A stretch of 64,000 nt of DNA from Mycolicibacterium stellerae (GCF_003719305.1 NZ_RARC01000010.1:124001-188000), one strand, 5' to 3'; positions 27,059-36,870 are shown, counted from the first letter of the stretch. The notes: generated by a model not told the origin, from the letters alone. A program made the numbers and translations.

Positions 27059-28477
27059 GTGGCGATTCCCAACGTGCTGGCCAGCAGGTATGCCAGCGAC
27101 GAGATGGTCGCGATCTGGTCGCCGGAGGCCAAGATCGTCGGTGAGCGCCGACTGTGGCTTGCGGTGCTGCGCGCGCAGGCCGAGTTGGGCGTCAACGTTC
27201 CTGACGGCGTGATCGACGACTATGAACGGGTGATCGACGACGTCGATCTGGCCTCGATCGCCGAACGCGAGCGGGTGTTGCGCCACGACGTCAAGGCGCG
27301 CATCGAGGAATTCAACGCGTTGGCAGGCCACGAGCACGTACACAAAGGCATGACGAGCCGGGACCTGACGGAAAACGTTGAGCAGCTGCAGATCCGCCGC
27401 TCGCTGGAACTGGTCTTCTCCCATGGTGTCGCGGTGGTGGCGCGGCTGGCCGAGCGCGCGATCAGCTACCGCGACCTGGTGATGGCGGGCCGCAGTCACA
27501 ACGTCGCGGCGCAGGCGACGACGTTGGGCAAGCGGTTCGCGTCCGCGGCGGAGGAGATGCTGATCGCGTTGTCCCGGCTGCGCGAACTGATCGACCGCTA
27601 TCCGTTGCGGGGCGTCAAGGGTCCGATGGGCACCGCGCAGGACATGCTCGACCTGTTCGACGGTGACACGTCGCGGCTCGCGGATTTGGAGCGCCGCATC
27701 GCCGAATACCTTGGCTTCACCGAGATCCTGACCAGCGTCGGCCAGGTGTACCCGCGATCGCTCGACCACGACGTGGTGTCGGCGCTGGTGCAGGTGGGTG
27801 CGGGGCCGTCGTCGCTGGCACACACCATTCGGTTGATGGCTGGCCACGAACTGGTGACCGAGGGCTTCGCGCCCGGCCAGGTCGGTTCGTCGGCGATGCC
27901 GCACAAGATGAACACGCGATCGTGCGAGCGGGTCAACGGGCTGCAGGTGATACTGCGCGGCTACGCGTCGATGGCCGCCGAACTTGCTGGGGCGCAATGG
28001 AATGAGGGCGACGTGTTCTGCTCGGTGGTGCGCCGCGTCGCACTGCCAGACGCATTCTTCGCCATCGACGGGCAGACCGAGACGTTCCTCACGGTGCTCG
28101 ACGAGTTCGGCGCCTATCCCGCGGTGATTCAACGGGAACTCGACCGCTATCTGCCGTTCCTGGCGACAACCCGAATCCTGATCGCGGCGGTGCGCGCAGG
28201 CATGGGGCGCGAGGCCGCGCACGAAGTCATCAAGGAGAACGCGGTCGCGGTCGCGTTGGCGATGCGGGAGAAGGGCGCCGAGCCCGACCTGTTGGACCGG
28301 TTGGCCTCCGACAAGCGCTTGCCGCTGGACCGGGCGGCGTTGGATGCGGCGTTGGCGGACAAGCAAGCGTTCACCGGCGCGGCGGGCAGTCAAGTCGACA
28401 CCGTCGCCGCGGCGGTGGACGAACTGGTCAGCCGCTATCCCGAGGCGGCGAAGTACACCTCGGGTGCCATCCTGTGA
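27059..28477 (+). CDS. purB: Adenylosuccinate lyase
   Basis: Fumarase/aspartase-superfamily lyase acting twice in purine synthesis (SAICAR to AICAR; adenylosuccinate to AMP), 472 aa. Features: [19 protein letters not shown] (substrate site), [13 protein letters not shown] (catalytic His), [17 protein letters not shown] (mobile signature loop with catalytic Ser). Start GTG 27059 gives [13 protein letters not shown] as in orthologues. Overlaps the following P450 gene by 4 bp (GTGA), as Rv0777-Rv0778. Confidence 0.97.
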   Translation: MAIPNVLASRYASDEMVAIWSPEAKIVGERRLWLAVLRAQAELGVNVPDGVIDDYERVIDDVDLASIAERERVLRHDVKARIEEFNALAGHEHVHKGMTSRDLTENVEQLQIRRSLELVFSHGVAVVARLAERAISYRDLVMAGRSHNVAAQATTLGKRFASAAEEMLIALSRLRELIDRYPLRGVKGPMGTAQDMLDLFDGDTSRLADLERRIAEYLGFTEILTSVGQVYPRSLDHDVVSALVQVGAGPSSLAHTIRLMAGHELVTEGFAPGQVGSSAMPHKMNTRSCERVNGLQVILRGYASMAAELAGAQWNEGDVFCSVVRRVALPDAFFAIDGQTETFLTVLDEFGAYPAVIQRELDRYLPFLATTRILIAAVRAGMGREAAHEVIKENAVAVALAMREKGAEPDLLDRLASDKRLPLDRAALDAALADKQAFTGAAGSQVDTVAAAVDELVSRYPEAAKYTSGAIL

Positions 28478-29721
28478 CACTGGCTGGCCCGCTGCCCGAG
28501 ATCGACTTCACCGATCTGGACAACTTCGCCGGCGGATTTCCGCACCACCTCTTCGAGGTGCATCGCCGTGACGCACCGGTCTACTGGCATCGGCCGACCG
28601 AGAACACACCCGACGGCGAAGGCTTCTGGTCGGTGGCCACGTATGCGGAAACACTTGCGGTGCTGCGTGATCCGGAGACCTTTTCATCGGTGACCGGCGG
28701 CACGCGGCCGTTCGGCGGTACCCTGCTGCAGGATCTCGCCGTCGCTGGTCAGGTGCTGAACATGATGGACGACCCCCGGCATTCGCAGATCAGGCGGCTG
28801 GTCAGCTCCGGGCTGACTCCGCGGATGATCAGCAGGGTCGAAGACGACCTCCGTAGCCGGGCTCGTCGGCTTCTGGACGCGGTCGAGCCGGGTTCGGCTT
28901 TCGACTTCCTGGTCGAGGTCGCCGCGGAGCTGCCTATGCAGATGATCTGTATTCTGCTGGGAGTTCCTGAGTCCGAACGGCATTGGCTGTTCGAGGCGAT
29001 CGAGCCGCAGTTCGACTTCGGCGGTTCGCGCAAGGCGTCCATCGGCCAGATGACACCGGAAGAAGCCGGCACGCGGATGTACACATACGGCCAGGAGCTG
29101 ATCGCGGCCAAGCGGGCGGAGCCGACCGACGACATGCTGTCGGTCGTCGCGAATGCGGTGCTGGACTCCGAAGGGCTCTCGGCGCCCTTCCTTTCGGATC
29201 TCGAGCTCTACCTGTTCTTCAGCCTGCTGTTCAGTGCGGGCGCGGAAACCACACGCAATGCGGTCGCGGGCGGGCTGCTCGCCCTCGCCGAACATCCCGA
29301 CCAGCTCGCCGCGTTGCGCGCCGATCCGTCGTTGTTGCCGACCGCGGTCGAAGAGATGGTGCGGTGGACGTCGCCGTCGCCGTCGAAGCGGCGCACCGCA
29401 ACGCGTGACGTCGAGTTGGGCGGATGCGCGATCGAAGCAGGGCAGAAGGTGCAGATCTGGGAGGGTTCGGCCAATCGCGACGCCGCGGCGTTCGATAGCC
29501 CTGACACCTTCGATATCGGGCGGAAGCCGAACCCGCACTTGGGTTTCGGGCAAGGCATCCACTACTGCCTCGGTGCCAACCTCGCGCGGCTGGAGCTACG
29601 GGTGCTCTACGAGGAGCTACTCGGCAGGTTCTCCTCGGTCCGCGTCGCCAAGCCGGTGGAGTGGACCCGAAGCAACCGGCACACCGGTATCCGTCACCTC
29701 GTCGTCGAACTGAAAGCGTGA
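28474..29721 (+). CDS. cyp126: Cytochrome P450, CYP126 family
   Basis: A 415-residue P450. Close to Rv0778 throughout: [29 protein letters not shown] helix [34 protein letters not shown], heme loop [18 protein letters not shown] and C-terminal [18 protein letters not shown] 28474 is coupled to the purB stop. Substrate unknown; reports on CYP126A1 describe binding of azoles and ketones. Cotranscription with purB is conserved though no metabolic link is evident. Confidence 0.95.
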   Translation: MTLAGPLPEIDFTDLDNFAGGFPHHLFEVHRRDAPVYWHRPTENTPDGEGFWSVATYAETLAVLRDPETFSSVTGGTRPFGGTLLQDLAVAGQVLNMMDDPRHSQIRRLVSSGLTPRMISRVEDDLRSRARRLLDAVEPGSAFDFLVEVAAELPMQMICILLGVPESERHWLFEAIEPQFDFGGSRKASIGQMTPEEAGTRMYTYGQELIAAKRAEPTDDMLSVVANAVLDSEGLSAPFLSDLELYLFFSLLFSAGAETTRNAVAGGLLALAEHPDQLAALRADPSLLPTAVEEMVRWTSPSPSKRRTATRDVELGGCAIEAGQKVQIWEGSANRDAAAFDSPDTFDIGRKPNPHLGFGQGIHYCLGANLARLELRVLYEELLGRFSSVRVAKPVEWTRSNRHTGIRHLVVELKA

Positions 29722-30575
29722 GACCCGACGCATTCGCGGCGGTGATGGCGACCGGCATCGTGTCTATCGCGGCGGCCGATCACGGTGTGCACGGCATCAG
29801 CGATGTGCTGGCCGTCATCGCGGTAGTCGTGTTCGCGGTGCTGACGATTGTGGCGATATTTCGGTTGCGGCCCGACTTCGACGCACCCGATGTGCCCTTG
29901 CAACTGCTCACCTTCGTTGCGGCGTGCGCTGTCGTCGGCACGCGGTTGGGCTGGTGGCCGGTCGGAGTGGTCGGGCTGCTCGGCTGGCTGCTCTTACTGC
30001 CGATCGCACTTCGCGCGATGTGGCGATGTCGGTGGACCGGGCTTCGCGACCGCGCGCGAGGCGGCTGGGAACTGGCCAGTGTGGCCACCTCGGGGCTGGC
30101 GATAATCGCAGCGGACGTCGGGCTCGTCGGCGTCGCGCTGGGCCTGCTGGCGCTGGCGATCTGCCTGTACTGCGTGATGACGGGGTTGGTTCTGTGGCGC
30201 GCGGTACACGACCCGTCGCAGACCGATCTGTTCGAGCCCGATGTGTGGATTCTGATGGGCGGGGCGGCGATCGCGACACTGGCGGGTGATCACATCCACA
30301 AGGCCGGCTTCGAGGGCATTCGTCCGGTGACCGTCGCGACGTGGATCGTCGCAAGCCTGTGGATTCCGGTGCTGGTCGTGGCCAGTGCTCGGGTGCGCGG
30401 CGGGAGCTGGTGGGCTGCGGTGTTCCCGCTGGGGATGTACTCGTCGGCGACGTATGCGACAGCGGTCGAAACTGGCTGGCATCCGCTGACGACGGTCTCG
30501 TTGGTGTTCTTTTGGATCGCCCTTGCGGCATGGGTCCTCACCTCCCTGCGATTTGGGCGCGCTCACATACGCTGA
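29718..30575 (+). CDS. TDT/TehA-like transporter (SLAC1 family)
   Basis: A 285-residue integral membrane protein with about nine to ten hydrophobic segments and the family hallmark [11 protein letters not shown] in the first helix. Tellurite-resistance/dicarboxylate transporter (TDT) proteins move small anions. GTG 29718 overlaps the cyp126 stop as GTGA, so purB, cyp126 and this gene form a coupled chain. Its last residues (RFGRAHIR) and stop are encoded by the palindromic repeat at 30548-30600, so the repeat has replaced or extended the natural 3' end. Confidence 0.82.
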   Translation: MRPDAFAAVMATGIVSIAAADHGVHGISDVLAVIAVVVFAVLTIVAIFRLRPDFDAPDVPLQLLTFVAACAVVGTRLGWWPVGVVGLLGWLLLLPIALRAMWRCRWTGLRDRARGGWELASVATSGLAIIAADVGLVGVALGLLALAICLYCVMTGLVLWRAVHDPSQTDLFEPDVWILMGGAAIATLAGDHIHKAGFEGIRPVTVATWIVASLWIPVLVVASARVRGGSWWAAVFPLGMYSSATYATAVETGWHPLTTVSLVFFWIALAAWVLTSLRFGRAHIR

Positions 30576-30600
30576 GCGTCGATCAGCGCGCCGAAATCGC
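30548..30600. repeat. 53-bp palindromic repeat, copy A
   Basis: Arms GCGATTTGGGCGCGCT (30548-30563) and AGCGCGCCGAAATCGC (30585-30600) pair over 15 of 16 bases. The 21-nt centre contains a second small palindrome, ACGCTGAGCGT. Same orientation and sequence as copy B at 31487-31539 with one base different. It encodes the C-termini of the TDT protein (+) and the DUF559 protein (-). Confidence 0.92.
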
Positions 30601-31443
30601 ACTACGGATCTCTGCGATCACCCGGTCCGGGTATTCGATCAGGTCCAACCACGTGAAGCGCAAGACCTGCCAGCCGGCCAATGCGATGGCGTTCTGTCGG
30701 ATGCGGTCGTGGTGAAAGTCTTCGCTATCGGAGTGGAAGGCGAACCCGTCGGCCTCGATCGCAACCTTCTGCTTCGGGAACCCAACGTCGACGCGATAGC
30801 CCGCGACGGGATAGTTCGCCTTCCAACCGGTGATCTTTGCCGCCTTGAGCAATTGAATGAGCAGCCGCTCTGCTTGGGAGCGGGCACCGTCGGCCGCGGC
30901 TTGCAAAAGCAGGCGTGCGGCGGGTGAGCCGTACCGCCCTTTGTTGCGCAAATGCGCGCGCCACAAGGCGTTCAGGTCGACGCGACGTTGCAGCGCTCCA
31001 TCCATCAACTTGACGTTGCGTCGAGGCCGTACCGATGCTTCGACGACAGTCAAAGCCAGCTCTGTGACCCGCAGGCCGCGGAGCTCGACGATGTCGGCCG
31101 ATTTCAGATCGCGCCTGCGAACCCGGCAGCCGTCGTGACATCTGCCATGACTGTTCCTCGGCACGGTCACCTCGATGACGTCTGGCGCAAATCGCGTTAG
31201 GCCATGCCACCACGCTGCAGCCATCCCGCTCGCCGCGGCTTGCCCGCCGTAGCTCCAGACGGCAACGCGCACCCTCGCGGCATCGGTGAACGGACGGTCG
31301 TCCGCGAAGTAAACGCCTGGCGCGAAACGTCGCCAACGACCCGAACGAACGCGTCGGGCAACGGCGGCCTGGCTGAGGCCGGCACGTTGGGCGTCGGCGA
31401 GCGTCAGCACACCGTCTTGGGATCGAAGAAATTCGTCGAGCAC
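30583..31443 (-). CDS. AbiEi-like N-terminus plus DUF559 (Vsr-like) nuclease
   Basis: A 286-residue protein. The N-terminal LRSQDGVLTLADAQRAGLSQAAVARRVRS winged-helix segment resembles the AbiEi antitoxin/type IV domain; the C-terminal DUF559 domain of the PD-(D/E)xK/very-short-patch endonuclease type shows SQAERLLIQLL, YRVDVGFP, VAIEADGFAFH and GWQVLRFTW. GTG start at 31443. The tail AISAR and stop lie in palindrome copy A. Together with copy B upstream, the gene sits in a 0.94-kb cassette that I do not recall between cyp126 and the Rv0779c homologue in M. tuberculosis. Role in defence or repair unproven. Confidence 0.82.
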   Translation of the reverse strand: MLDEFLRSQDGVLTLADAQRAGLSQAAVARRVRSGRWRRFAPGVYFADDRPFTDAARVRVAVWSYGGQAAASGMAAAWWHGLTRFAPDVIEVTVPRNSHGRCHDGCRVRRRDLKSADIVELRGLRVTELALTVVEASVRPRRNVKLMDGALQRRVDLNALWRAHLRNKGRYGSPAARLLLQAAADGARSQAERLLIQLLKAAKITGWKANYPVAGYRVDVGFPKQKVAIEADGFAFHSDSEDFHHDRIRQNAIALAGWQVLRFTWLDLIEYPDRVIAEIRSAISAR

Positions 31444-31486
31444 ATCGTGAATGGACTCGCGACGACGCGTATCGGTTCCACCTGTC

Positions 31487-31539
31487 GCGATTTCGGCGCG
31501 CTCACATACGCTGAGCGTCGATCAGCGCGCCGAAATCGC
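31487..31539. repeat. 53-bp palindromic repeat, copy B
   Basis: Arms GCGATTTCGGCGCGCT (31487-31502) and AGCGCGCCGAAATCGC (31524-31539) are perfect reverse complements of 16 bp. The centre is identical to copy A. Direct repeat of copy A at 939 bp distance. It lies 43 bp upstream of the DUF559 start and 9 bp from the stop of the next minus-strand gene. Confidence 0.92.
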
Positions 31540-31548
31540 TGATAGGGG

Positions 31549-32169
31549 CTAGGTGCCGCGGCGGGCGACGCCTGCCGATCGCAGTTCGAGCGCGGCAAGG
31601 CCACTGATCGCCGCGGCGTCCTCGCGCCGCCACGCGCCGACGGGGTCGGCGTTGATCGCCGCGAGCTTGGCCAGCGGCCGGTTGGCCAGCGCCCGCAGCG
31701 CAAGCAGTTGCTCGCCGGCAGGCGTGCGCGCCAGCGTCAGCGCCACCCACTTGCGCCGGAAGAACCGCATTCGCAACACCAGCCACGGCCCCGCGATCGC
31801 CATGATCGGCGGCGCGGCGACCGCCAACGCCAACAGCCATGCCAGCCACGTCGCCGTCGAGTTCAGCTGTGCACCCGCGCCGGCGATGTCGCGGGCGAAT
31901 CCACCCGCCGCCGCCAGCGGTTCGCTGAGCGCATCCCCGATCAGCGGCACCTTGCCGGCATTCTCGCCCGCATGGTCGAGGTTGCCCGCGATCCCGTTGG
32001 CCCCGTTCTCGACGTCGCCGCCGAAGTCGGCGATGGTCGCGACGGCCGAATGCACGGCCATGCCGACCACCACCCAGATGGCGATCCAGATGCCGACGAC
32101 GAAGTCGCTGATCAACTGTCCGAGCAGGCGAGCGGGGGTGGTGGCGTAGGGCACATACCTCGAAGTCAT
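31549..32169 (-). CDS. Conserved membrane protein (Rv0779c type)
   Basis: A 206-residue protein, the same length as Rv0779c. TM1 is about residues 20-42 (LISDFVVGIWIAIWVVVGMAV) and TM2 about 108-135 (ATWLAWLLALAVAAPPIMAIAGPWLVL). The extracytoplasmic loop between them is Gly/Ala/Asn-rich. A cytoplasmic helical tail includes LLALRALANRPLAKLAAI. Function unknown. Divergent from purC with 40 bp between starts. Confidence 0.85.
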   Translation of the reverse strand: MTSRYVPYATTPARLLGQLISDFVVGIWIAIWVVVGMAVHSAVATIADFGGDVENGANGIAGNLDHAGENAGKVPLIGDALSEPLAAAGGFARDIAGAGAQLNSTATWLAWLLALAVAAPPIMAIAGPWLVLRMRFFRRKWVALTLARTPAGEQLLALRALANRPLAKLAAINADPVGAWRREDAAAISGLAALELRSAGVARRGT

Positions 32170-32197
32170 GCCATCGATCCCAACACAGATCGACCGC

Positions 32198-32203
32198 TAG
32201 GCT
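32198..32203 (+). promoter_or_regulatory. -10 element of purC, leaderless geometry
   Basis: TAGGCT ends 6 nt before the purC ATG. No ribosome-binding site fits in that space. Confidence 0.5.
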
Positions 32204-32209
32204 GGCCCG

Positions 32210-33103
32210 ATGCGCCCAGGTCTGTCCTCCTACCAGCACGTGGCCAGTGGCAAGGTTCGCGAGATCTACCGAATCGACGATGACCACCTGCTGTTCGTCG
32301 CAAGCGACCGCATCTCGGCCTTCGACTACATCCTCGACAACGAGATCGGTGACAAGGGCCGCATCCTGACCGCGATGAGCGTGTTCTTCTTCGATTACCT
32401 GAAGACGCCCAACCATCTCGCGGGGCCGCCCGACGACGCCCGCATCCCCGACGAGGTGCTTGGCCGCGCGCTGGTGGTGCGCAAGCTCGACATGATCCCG
32501 ATCGAGTGCGTCGCCCGCGGCTACCTGACCGGGTCGGGGCTGTTGGACTATCAGAAGTCCGGCGAGGTCAGCGGCATCGCCCTGCCGCCCGGACTGTCGG
32601 AGGCCAGCAAGTTCGACTTCCCACTGTTCACCCCTGCCACCAAGGCCGAGCTCGGTGAGCACGACGAGAACATCTCGTTCGCCCACGTGATCGAGATGGT
32701 CGGCGCCGTGCGTGCCAACCAGTTGCGTGACCTCACCCTCGCGACCTATGTCCGCGCAGCCGACCATGCCTTGACGAAGGGAATCATCATCGCCGACACC
32801 AAATTCGAGTTCGGCGCCGATGAGCACGGCAACCTGGTGCTGGCCGACGAGGTCTTCACCCCGGACTCGTCGCGTTACTGGGCAGTCGACACCTACACCG
32901 AAGGTGTCGTGCAGCCCAGCTTCGACAAGCAGTTCGTGCGCAACTGGCTGCTGAGCCCGGAATCGGGCTGGGATCGCGGCGGCGACGAGCCACCGCCCCC
33001 GTTGCCACCCAACATTGTCGATGCCACCCGCGAGCGCTATATCAATGCCTACGAACGCATCTCGGGTCTGCAGTTCGCCGACTGGATCGGCCCACAGGCG
33101 TGA
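32210..33103 (+). CDS. purC: SAICAR synthase
   Basis: Phosphoribosylaminoimidazole-succinocarboxamide synthase (CAIR + aspartate + ATP), 297 aa. Motifs: [22 protein letters not shown] (glycine-rich ATP loop), LIP-type [26 protein letters not shown] and [17 protein letters not shown] 32210 directly after a -10 element. Stop overlaps the GTG of the oligopeptidase gene by 4 bp, so the two are coupled, as in the Rv0780-Rv0781 order. Confidence 0.97.
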   Translation: MRPGLSSYQHVASGKVREIYRIDDDHLLFVASDRISAFDYILDNEIGDKGRILTAMSVFFFDYLKTPNHLAGPPDDARIPDEVLGRALVVRKLDMIPIECVARGYLTGSGLLDYQKSGEVSGIALPPGLSEASKFDFPLFTPATKAELGEHDENISFAHVIEMVGAVRANQLRDLTLATYVRAADHALTKGIIIADTKFEFGADEHGNLVLADEVFTPDSSRYWAVDTYTEGVVQPSFDKQFVRNWLLSPESGWDRGGDEPPPPLPPNIVDATRERYINAYERISGLQFADWIGPQA

Positions 33104-35244
33104 CCCGCGTTCAGGTTCCGCCGACTGCGAAACGGGTCGAGCACCGCCGTGAGCATCACGGCGACGTGTTCGTCGACCCCTACGAATGGCTGCGTGACAA
33201 GTCCGACCCCGCGGTGATCGAGTACCTGGAGGCCGAGAACGCCTACACCGAACAGGTCACCGACCACCTGGCACCGCTGCGGCAGAAGATCTTCGACGAG
33301 ATCAAGGCCCGCACCAAGGAGACCGACCTGTCGGTGCCCATCCGCCGCGGCGGCTGGTGGTACTACACCAGGAGTTACGAGGGCAAGCAGTACAGCGTGC
33401 ATTGCCGTTGTCCGATAACCGATCCCGACGACTGGGCGCCCCCACAATTCGACGAGCACACCCAGATTCGCGGCGAGCAGGTACTGCTCGACGAGAACGC
33501 GGAGGCGGACGGCCACGACTTCTTCTCGATGGGCGCCGCCTCGGTCAGTATCGACGCCCACACGCTGGCCTACTCGGTCGACGTTCGCGGCGACGAGCGA
33601 TACACGTTGCGGTTCAAAGACTTGCGGACCGGCCAGCTGTACGACGACGAGATCGTCGGGATCGGCGCTGGTGCTACCTGGGCCGCCGACAATCGGACCA
33701 TCTACTACACGACGGTCGACGACGCGTGGCGGCCGGACACCGTGTGGCGGCACCGGGTCGGCGCGGGCCTGCCCGCCGAGAAGGTCTATCACGAGCCCGA
33801 CGAGCGGTTCTGGCTCGCGGTTGGCCGAACCCGCAGCGACAAGTACGTGATCATCGCCGCGGGCAGCTCCGTGACGTCGGAGATCCGCTACGCCGACGCC
33901 ACCGACGGGGACGCCGAGTTCGTCCCCGTCTGGCCGCGGCGCGAGCTGGTCGAGTACTCCGTCGAACATGCCGTCGTCGGCGGGGAAGACCGATTCCTCA
34001 TCCTGCACAACGACGGCGCCGAGAACTTCACCCTCGTCGAGGCGCCCGTGAGCGACCCGACCGCGACCAGGACGCTGATCGAGCACCGCGACGACGTCCG
34101 TCTCGACGCGGTCGACGCGTTCGTCGGGCACATCGTGGTCAGCTATCGCAGCGAGGCATTGCCGCGGATCCAGCTGTGGCCGCTGTATGCCGAGGGCACC
34201 TACGGCCGCCCGGAGGACTTCACCTTCGAATCCGAGCTGACGTCGGCAGGCCTTTCCGGCAATCCCAACTGGGTCTCGCCCAAGCTGCGGATCGGTGCGA
34301 CGTCGTTTGTCACCCCGGTGCGGATCTACGACGTCGACCTCGCCACGGGCGAACGGACGTTGCTACGTGAGCAACCGGTGCTCGGCGACTACCGACCCGA
34401 GGACTATGTCGAACGCCGCGACTGGGCCGTCGCAGTCGACGGTGCGCGGGTGCCGGTGTCGATCATCCACCGCGCCGGTCTCCAATTCCCGGCGCCCACA
34501 CTGTTGTACGGCTACGGGGCATACGAGTCCTGTGAGGATCCTCGGTTCTCGATCGCGCGGCTGTCGCTGCTCGACCGCGGCATGGTGTTCGCCATCGCCC
34601 ACGTGCGCGGTGGTGGCGAATTGGGTCGCCCATGGTACGAGCACGGCAAGCTGCTGGAGAAGGCGAATACTTTCACCGACTTCGTCGCTGTGGCAGCACA
34701 TCTCATCAACAGCGATGTGACAAGGCCGGAGAACCTCGTCGCACTCGGCGGCAGTGCGGGCGGGCTGTTGATCGGCGCGGTGGCCAATATGGCACCGCAG
34801 CTGTTCGCGGGTTTCCTTGCCCAAGTTCCGTTCGTCGATCCGCTGACGACGATCCTCGACCCGTCGCTTCCACTCACCGTGACGGAGTGGGATGAGTGGG
34901 GAAATCCGTTGGCCGACAGCGACGTCTACTACTACATGAAGTCCTATTCGCCGTATGAGAACGTGTCGGCCAAGGACTATCCGCCGATTCTGGCGATGAC
35001 GTCGCTCAACGACACCAGGGTGTACTACGTAGAGCCTGCAAAATGGGTTGCGGCGCTGCGGCACACCAAGACCGACGCCCACCCGATCCTGTTGAAGACC
35101 GAGATGAGCGCCGGTCACGGTGGCATCAGCGGCCGCTACGAACGCTGGAAGGAGGCGGCGTTCCAATACGCGTGGTTACTGGATGCCGCCAAGGCCAACC
35201 ACGAGGGCGGCGCCTACGAAGACGAACTGCTCGATCGTCCGTAG
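33100..35244 (+). CDS. ptrB: Oligopeptidase B (S9A), intact
   Basis: A 714-residue cytosolic prolyl-oligopeptidase-family serine peptidase cleaving short peptides after Arg or Lys. N-terminal cap and seven-bladed propeller about residues 70-400; catalytic domain with Ser in [12 protein letters not shown], Asp in [10 protein letters not shown] and His in [11 protein letters not shown]. In M. tuberculosis H37Rv the gene is annotated as two pieces (ptrBa, ptrBb); here the frame is continuous. Coupled to purC by GTGA. Its 3' end overlaps the convergent DoxX gene by 69 bp. Confidence 0.95.
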   Translation: MTRVQVPPTAKRVEHRREHHGDVFVDPYEWLRDKSDPAVIEYLEAENAYTEQVTDHLAPLRQKIFDEIKARTKETDLSVPIRRGGWWYYTRSYEGKQYSVHCRCPITDPDDWAPPQFDEHTQIRGEQVLLDENAEADGHDFFSMGAASVSIDAHTLAYSVDVRGDERYTLRFKDLRTGQLYDDEIVGIGAGATWAADNRTIYYTTVDDAWRPDTVWRHRVGAGLPAEKVYHEPDERFWLAVGRTRSDKYVIIAAGSSVTSEIRYADATDGDAEFVPVWPRRELVEYSVEHAVVGGEDRFLILHNDGAENFTLVEAPVSDPTATRTLIEHRDDVRLDAVDAFVGHIVVSYRSEALPRIQLWPLYAEGTYGRPEDFTFESELTSAGLSGNPNWVSPKLRIGATSFVTPVRIYDVDLATGERTLLREQPVLGDYRPEDYVERRDWAVAVDGARVPVSIIHRAGLQFPAPTLLYGYGAYESCEDPRFSIARLSLLDRGMVFAIAHVRGGGELGRPWYEHGKLLEKANTFTDFVAVAAHLINSDVTRPENLVALGGSAGGLLIGAVANMAPQLFAGFLAQVPFVDPLTTILDPSLPLTVTEWDEWGNPLADSDVYYYMKSYSPYENVSAKDYPPILAMTSLNDTRVYYVEPAKWVAALRHTKTDAHPILLKTEMSAGHGGISGRYERWKEAAFQYAWLLDAAKANHEGGAYEDELLDRP

Positions 35245-35649
35245 CGGCAGCGCAGTGGTCATCGACTTCGGCGGGCTCGGCATCCGCGACGCGTAGACGT
35301 TGGCAGGGAACATGGCCAGCATCATGACGCCGAGCGAGATCGCGGCCGCCACTCTGGTCGGCGGGTACAGCAGCCCGACGGCGCCGAGCAGTTCCAGCAC
35401 GCCGGTGACGGTGACCAGCAGGCCGCGGACGTGAGGAGCAATCGGGCCCAGCGCGGGCAGTTTCGGCGGCACGATCGCGATCAGATCCCGGCGCAGGGGG
35501 TTGACGAAGTGCGCGACGCCGGTGACCAGGAACATCACCGCCAACCCGACGGCGACGGCCGCAGGCCAGTTGCCGACGTAGTGCACGCCAAGGGAGCCGA
35601 TCAGCCGGGCACCGAGCGTTCCCAGCACGAGTGCGAGAAGGGGGGCCAT
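35176..35649 (-). CDS. DoxX-like membrane protein
   Basis: A 157-residue four-helix membrane protein of the DoxX superfamily ([80 protein letters not shown]). DoxX relatives are linked to oxidative stress and membrane redox complexes. The start is 10 bp from operator copy 1 and a TTGACA-17-TAGCGT promoter lies in the shared region. Divergent from a TetR gene; Gpx follows that TetR. The last 69 bp overlap the ptrB 3' end. Confidence 0.82.
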   Translation of the reverse strand: MAPLLALVLGTLGARLIGSLGVHYVGNWPAAVAVGLAVMFLVTGVAHFVNPLRRDLIAIVPPKLPALGPIAPHVRGLLVTVTGVLELLGAVGLLYPPTRVAAAISLGVMMLAMFPANVYASRMPSPPKSMTTALPLRTIEQFVFVGAALVVGLGGIQ

Positions 35650-35659
35650 GTCGAACCTC

Positions 35660-35713
35660 CAATCTAGACAGTGACAAGATGCACGCTAGAGAAGAATCTA
35701 GTCAGTGTCAAGA
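35660..35713. promoter_or_regulatory. Two 20-bp operator-like direct repeats
   Basis: AATCTAG(A/T)CAGTG(A/T)CAAGAT at 35660-35679 and 35694-35713: 18 of 20 positions agree, 34 bp apart, about three helical turns. On the minus strand copy 2 contains TTGACA followed 17 nt later by TAGCGT, a promoter for the DoxX gene, so the repeats sit on the promoter. The adjacent TetR is the probable binder. Confidence 0.65.
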
Positions 35714-35720
35714 TTCCGCG

Positions 35721-35726
35721 CTATGA
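35721..35726 (+). promoter_or_regulatory. -10 element of the WHG-type TetR gene
   Basis: TATGAT ends 7 nt before ATG 35734, indicating a leaderless transcript just downstream of the direct repeats. Confidence 0.5.
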
Positions 35727-35733
35727 TGGCGCT

Positions 35734-36291
35734 ATGAGCAGCAGAGACACCTACCACCATGGCGATCTGAAGGCCACCATCCTTGGTGAAGCCGCCGCCC
35801 TGGTGGCCGACCGTGGCGCCGCGGACCTGTCGCTACGCGAGCTGGCCCGTGCCGCAGGCGTCTCCCATGCCGCGCCGGCTCATCACTTCAGCGACCGGCG
35901 CGGACTCTTCACCGCGCTGGCCACCGAGGGGTTCCGCAAGCTGGCCGAGGCGCTCACCGGCGCACGGCCGGACTTCCTTGACGCGGCGCTGGCGTACGTC
36001 CGGTTCGCGATCGACCATCCCGGCCACTATGCCGTCATGTTCGACAAGTCGCTGTACGACGCGACCGACCCCGAACTCGTCGCCGCCGAAATGTCGGCCG
36101 GTGCCGAGCTGGCCGCCGGTGTGGGCACCCTCGACGATCCGCGCGCCAAAGGCGATCCGCAGGCGGCCCAACTCGCGGCATGGTCTCTGGTGCACGGCTT
36201 TTCGCTGCTGTGGCTCAACGGCGCCATCGACACAGACACGGATCCGATGGCGACCGTGCACCGGGTGGCCGGAATGCTGTACGGGACATAG
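35734..36291 (+). CDS. TetR family regulator with WHG domain
   Basis: A 185-residue regulator. Helix-turn-helix LSLRELARAAGVSHAAPAHHFSD; the C-terminal ligand domain ends with the WHG signature AWSLVHGFSLLWLNG. ATG 35734 chosen because homologues start near RDTYHHGDLK and a TATGAT -10 is 7 nt upstream. Divergent from DoxX with two direct-repeat operators between, so it probably represses DoxX and itself. The Gpx gene starts 15 bp downstream. Confidence 0.92.
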   Translation: MSSRDTYHHGDLKATILGEAAALVADRGAADLSLRELARAAGVSHAAPAHHFSDRRGLFTALATEGFRKLAEALTGARPDFLDAALAYVRFAIDHPGHYAVMFDKSLYDATDPELVAAEMSAGAELAAGVGTLDDPRAKGDPQAAQLAAWSLVHGFSLLWLNGAIDTDTDPMATVHRVAGMLYGT

Positions 36292-36306
36292 GTAATGTTG
36301 CCGACC

Positions 36307-36804
36307 ATGACGGACACGCGGCTCACCGACATCGAACTGACCACCCTCGACGGCAACCCGACCACGCTGGCCGAGCTCGCCGACGGTGCAGCGCTGGTCG
36401 TCAACGTCGCCTCGAAATGCGGTCTGACGCCGCAATACAGCGCGCTGGAGAAGCTCGCGCAGGACTACGGCGACCGGGGGCTGACCGTGATCGGCGTGCC
36501 GTGCAACCAGTTCATGGGCCAGGAGCCGGGAGGCGCCGAGGAGATCCAGACGTTCTGCTCCACCACCTACGGCGTCACCTTTCCGCTACTGGCCAAGACC
36601 GACGTCAACGGGCCGGGCCGTCACCCGCTGTTCACCGAGCTGACCAAGGCCGCCGACGCCGAAGGTGAGGCGGGCGACGTGCAGTGGAATTTCGAGAAGT
36701 TCCTGGTCGCCCCCGGTGGTGAGGTGATCAAGCGGTTCCGCCCGCGTACCGAACCCGACGCCCAAGAGGTGGTCGAAGCCATCGAGGCTGTCCTGCCGCG
36801 ATAG
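36307..36804 (+). CDS. Glutathione peroxidase-family thiol peroxidase
   Basis: A 165-residue Gpx fold protein. Peroxidatic Cys in NVASKCGLTPQY, Gln in PCNQFMGQEPG, Trp/Asn in VQWNFEKFLV; second Cys in the TFCSTTYGVTF region. Mycobacteria make mycothiol, so reduction by thioredoxin is more likely than by glutathione. Start ATG 36307 chosen because TAATGT lies 8 nt upstream; ATG 36295 is also in frame. Located behind the TetR, pairing it with the DoxX gene in an oxidative-stress module. Confidence 0.92.
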   Translation: MTDTRLTDIELTTLDGNPTTLAELADGAALVVNVASKCGLTPQYSALEKLAQDYGDRGLTVIGVPCNQFMGQEPGGAEEIQTFCSTTYGVTFPLLAKTDVNGPGRHPLFTELTKAADAEGEAGDVQWNFEKFLVAPGGEVIKRFRPRTEPDAQEVVEAIEAVLPR

Positions 36805-36870
36805 CGGATGGACAACTGCTGTAAGAGTGTCGGAAACCGTTGAGACACCTGGCGTTGCGACAATACCGGG

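Noticed and set aside
27020..28480. Minus-strand open frame of about 486 codons opposite purB
   Set aside because: Exactly mirrors purB; no domain features.
30583..31443. Complete type IV toxin-antitoxin (AbiE) system
   Set aside because: The N-terminus is AbiEi-like but no AbiEii nucleotidyltransferase partner is adjacent; the C-terminal half is a DUF559 nuclease domain.
31502..32827. Long minus-strand open frame (about 440 codons) opposite purC and the Rv0779c-like gene
   Set aside because: Antisense shadow of two strongly supported genes; its translation is low-complexity His/Arg/Gly-rich, typical of high-GC reverse frames.
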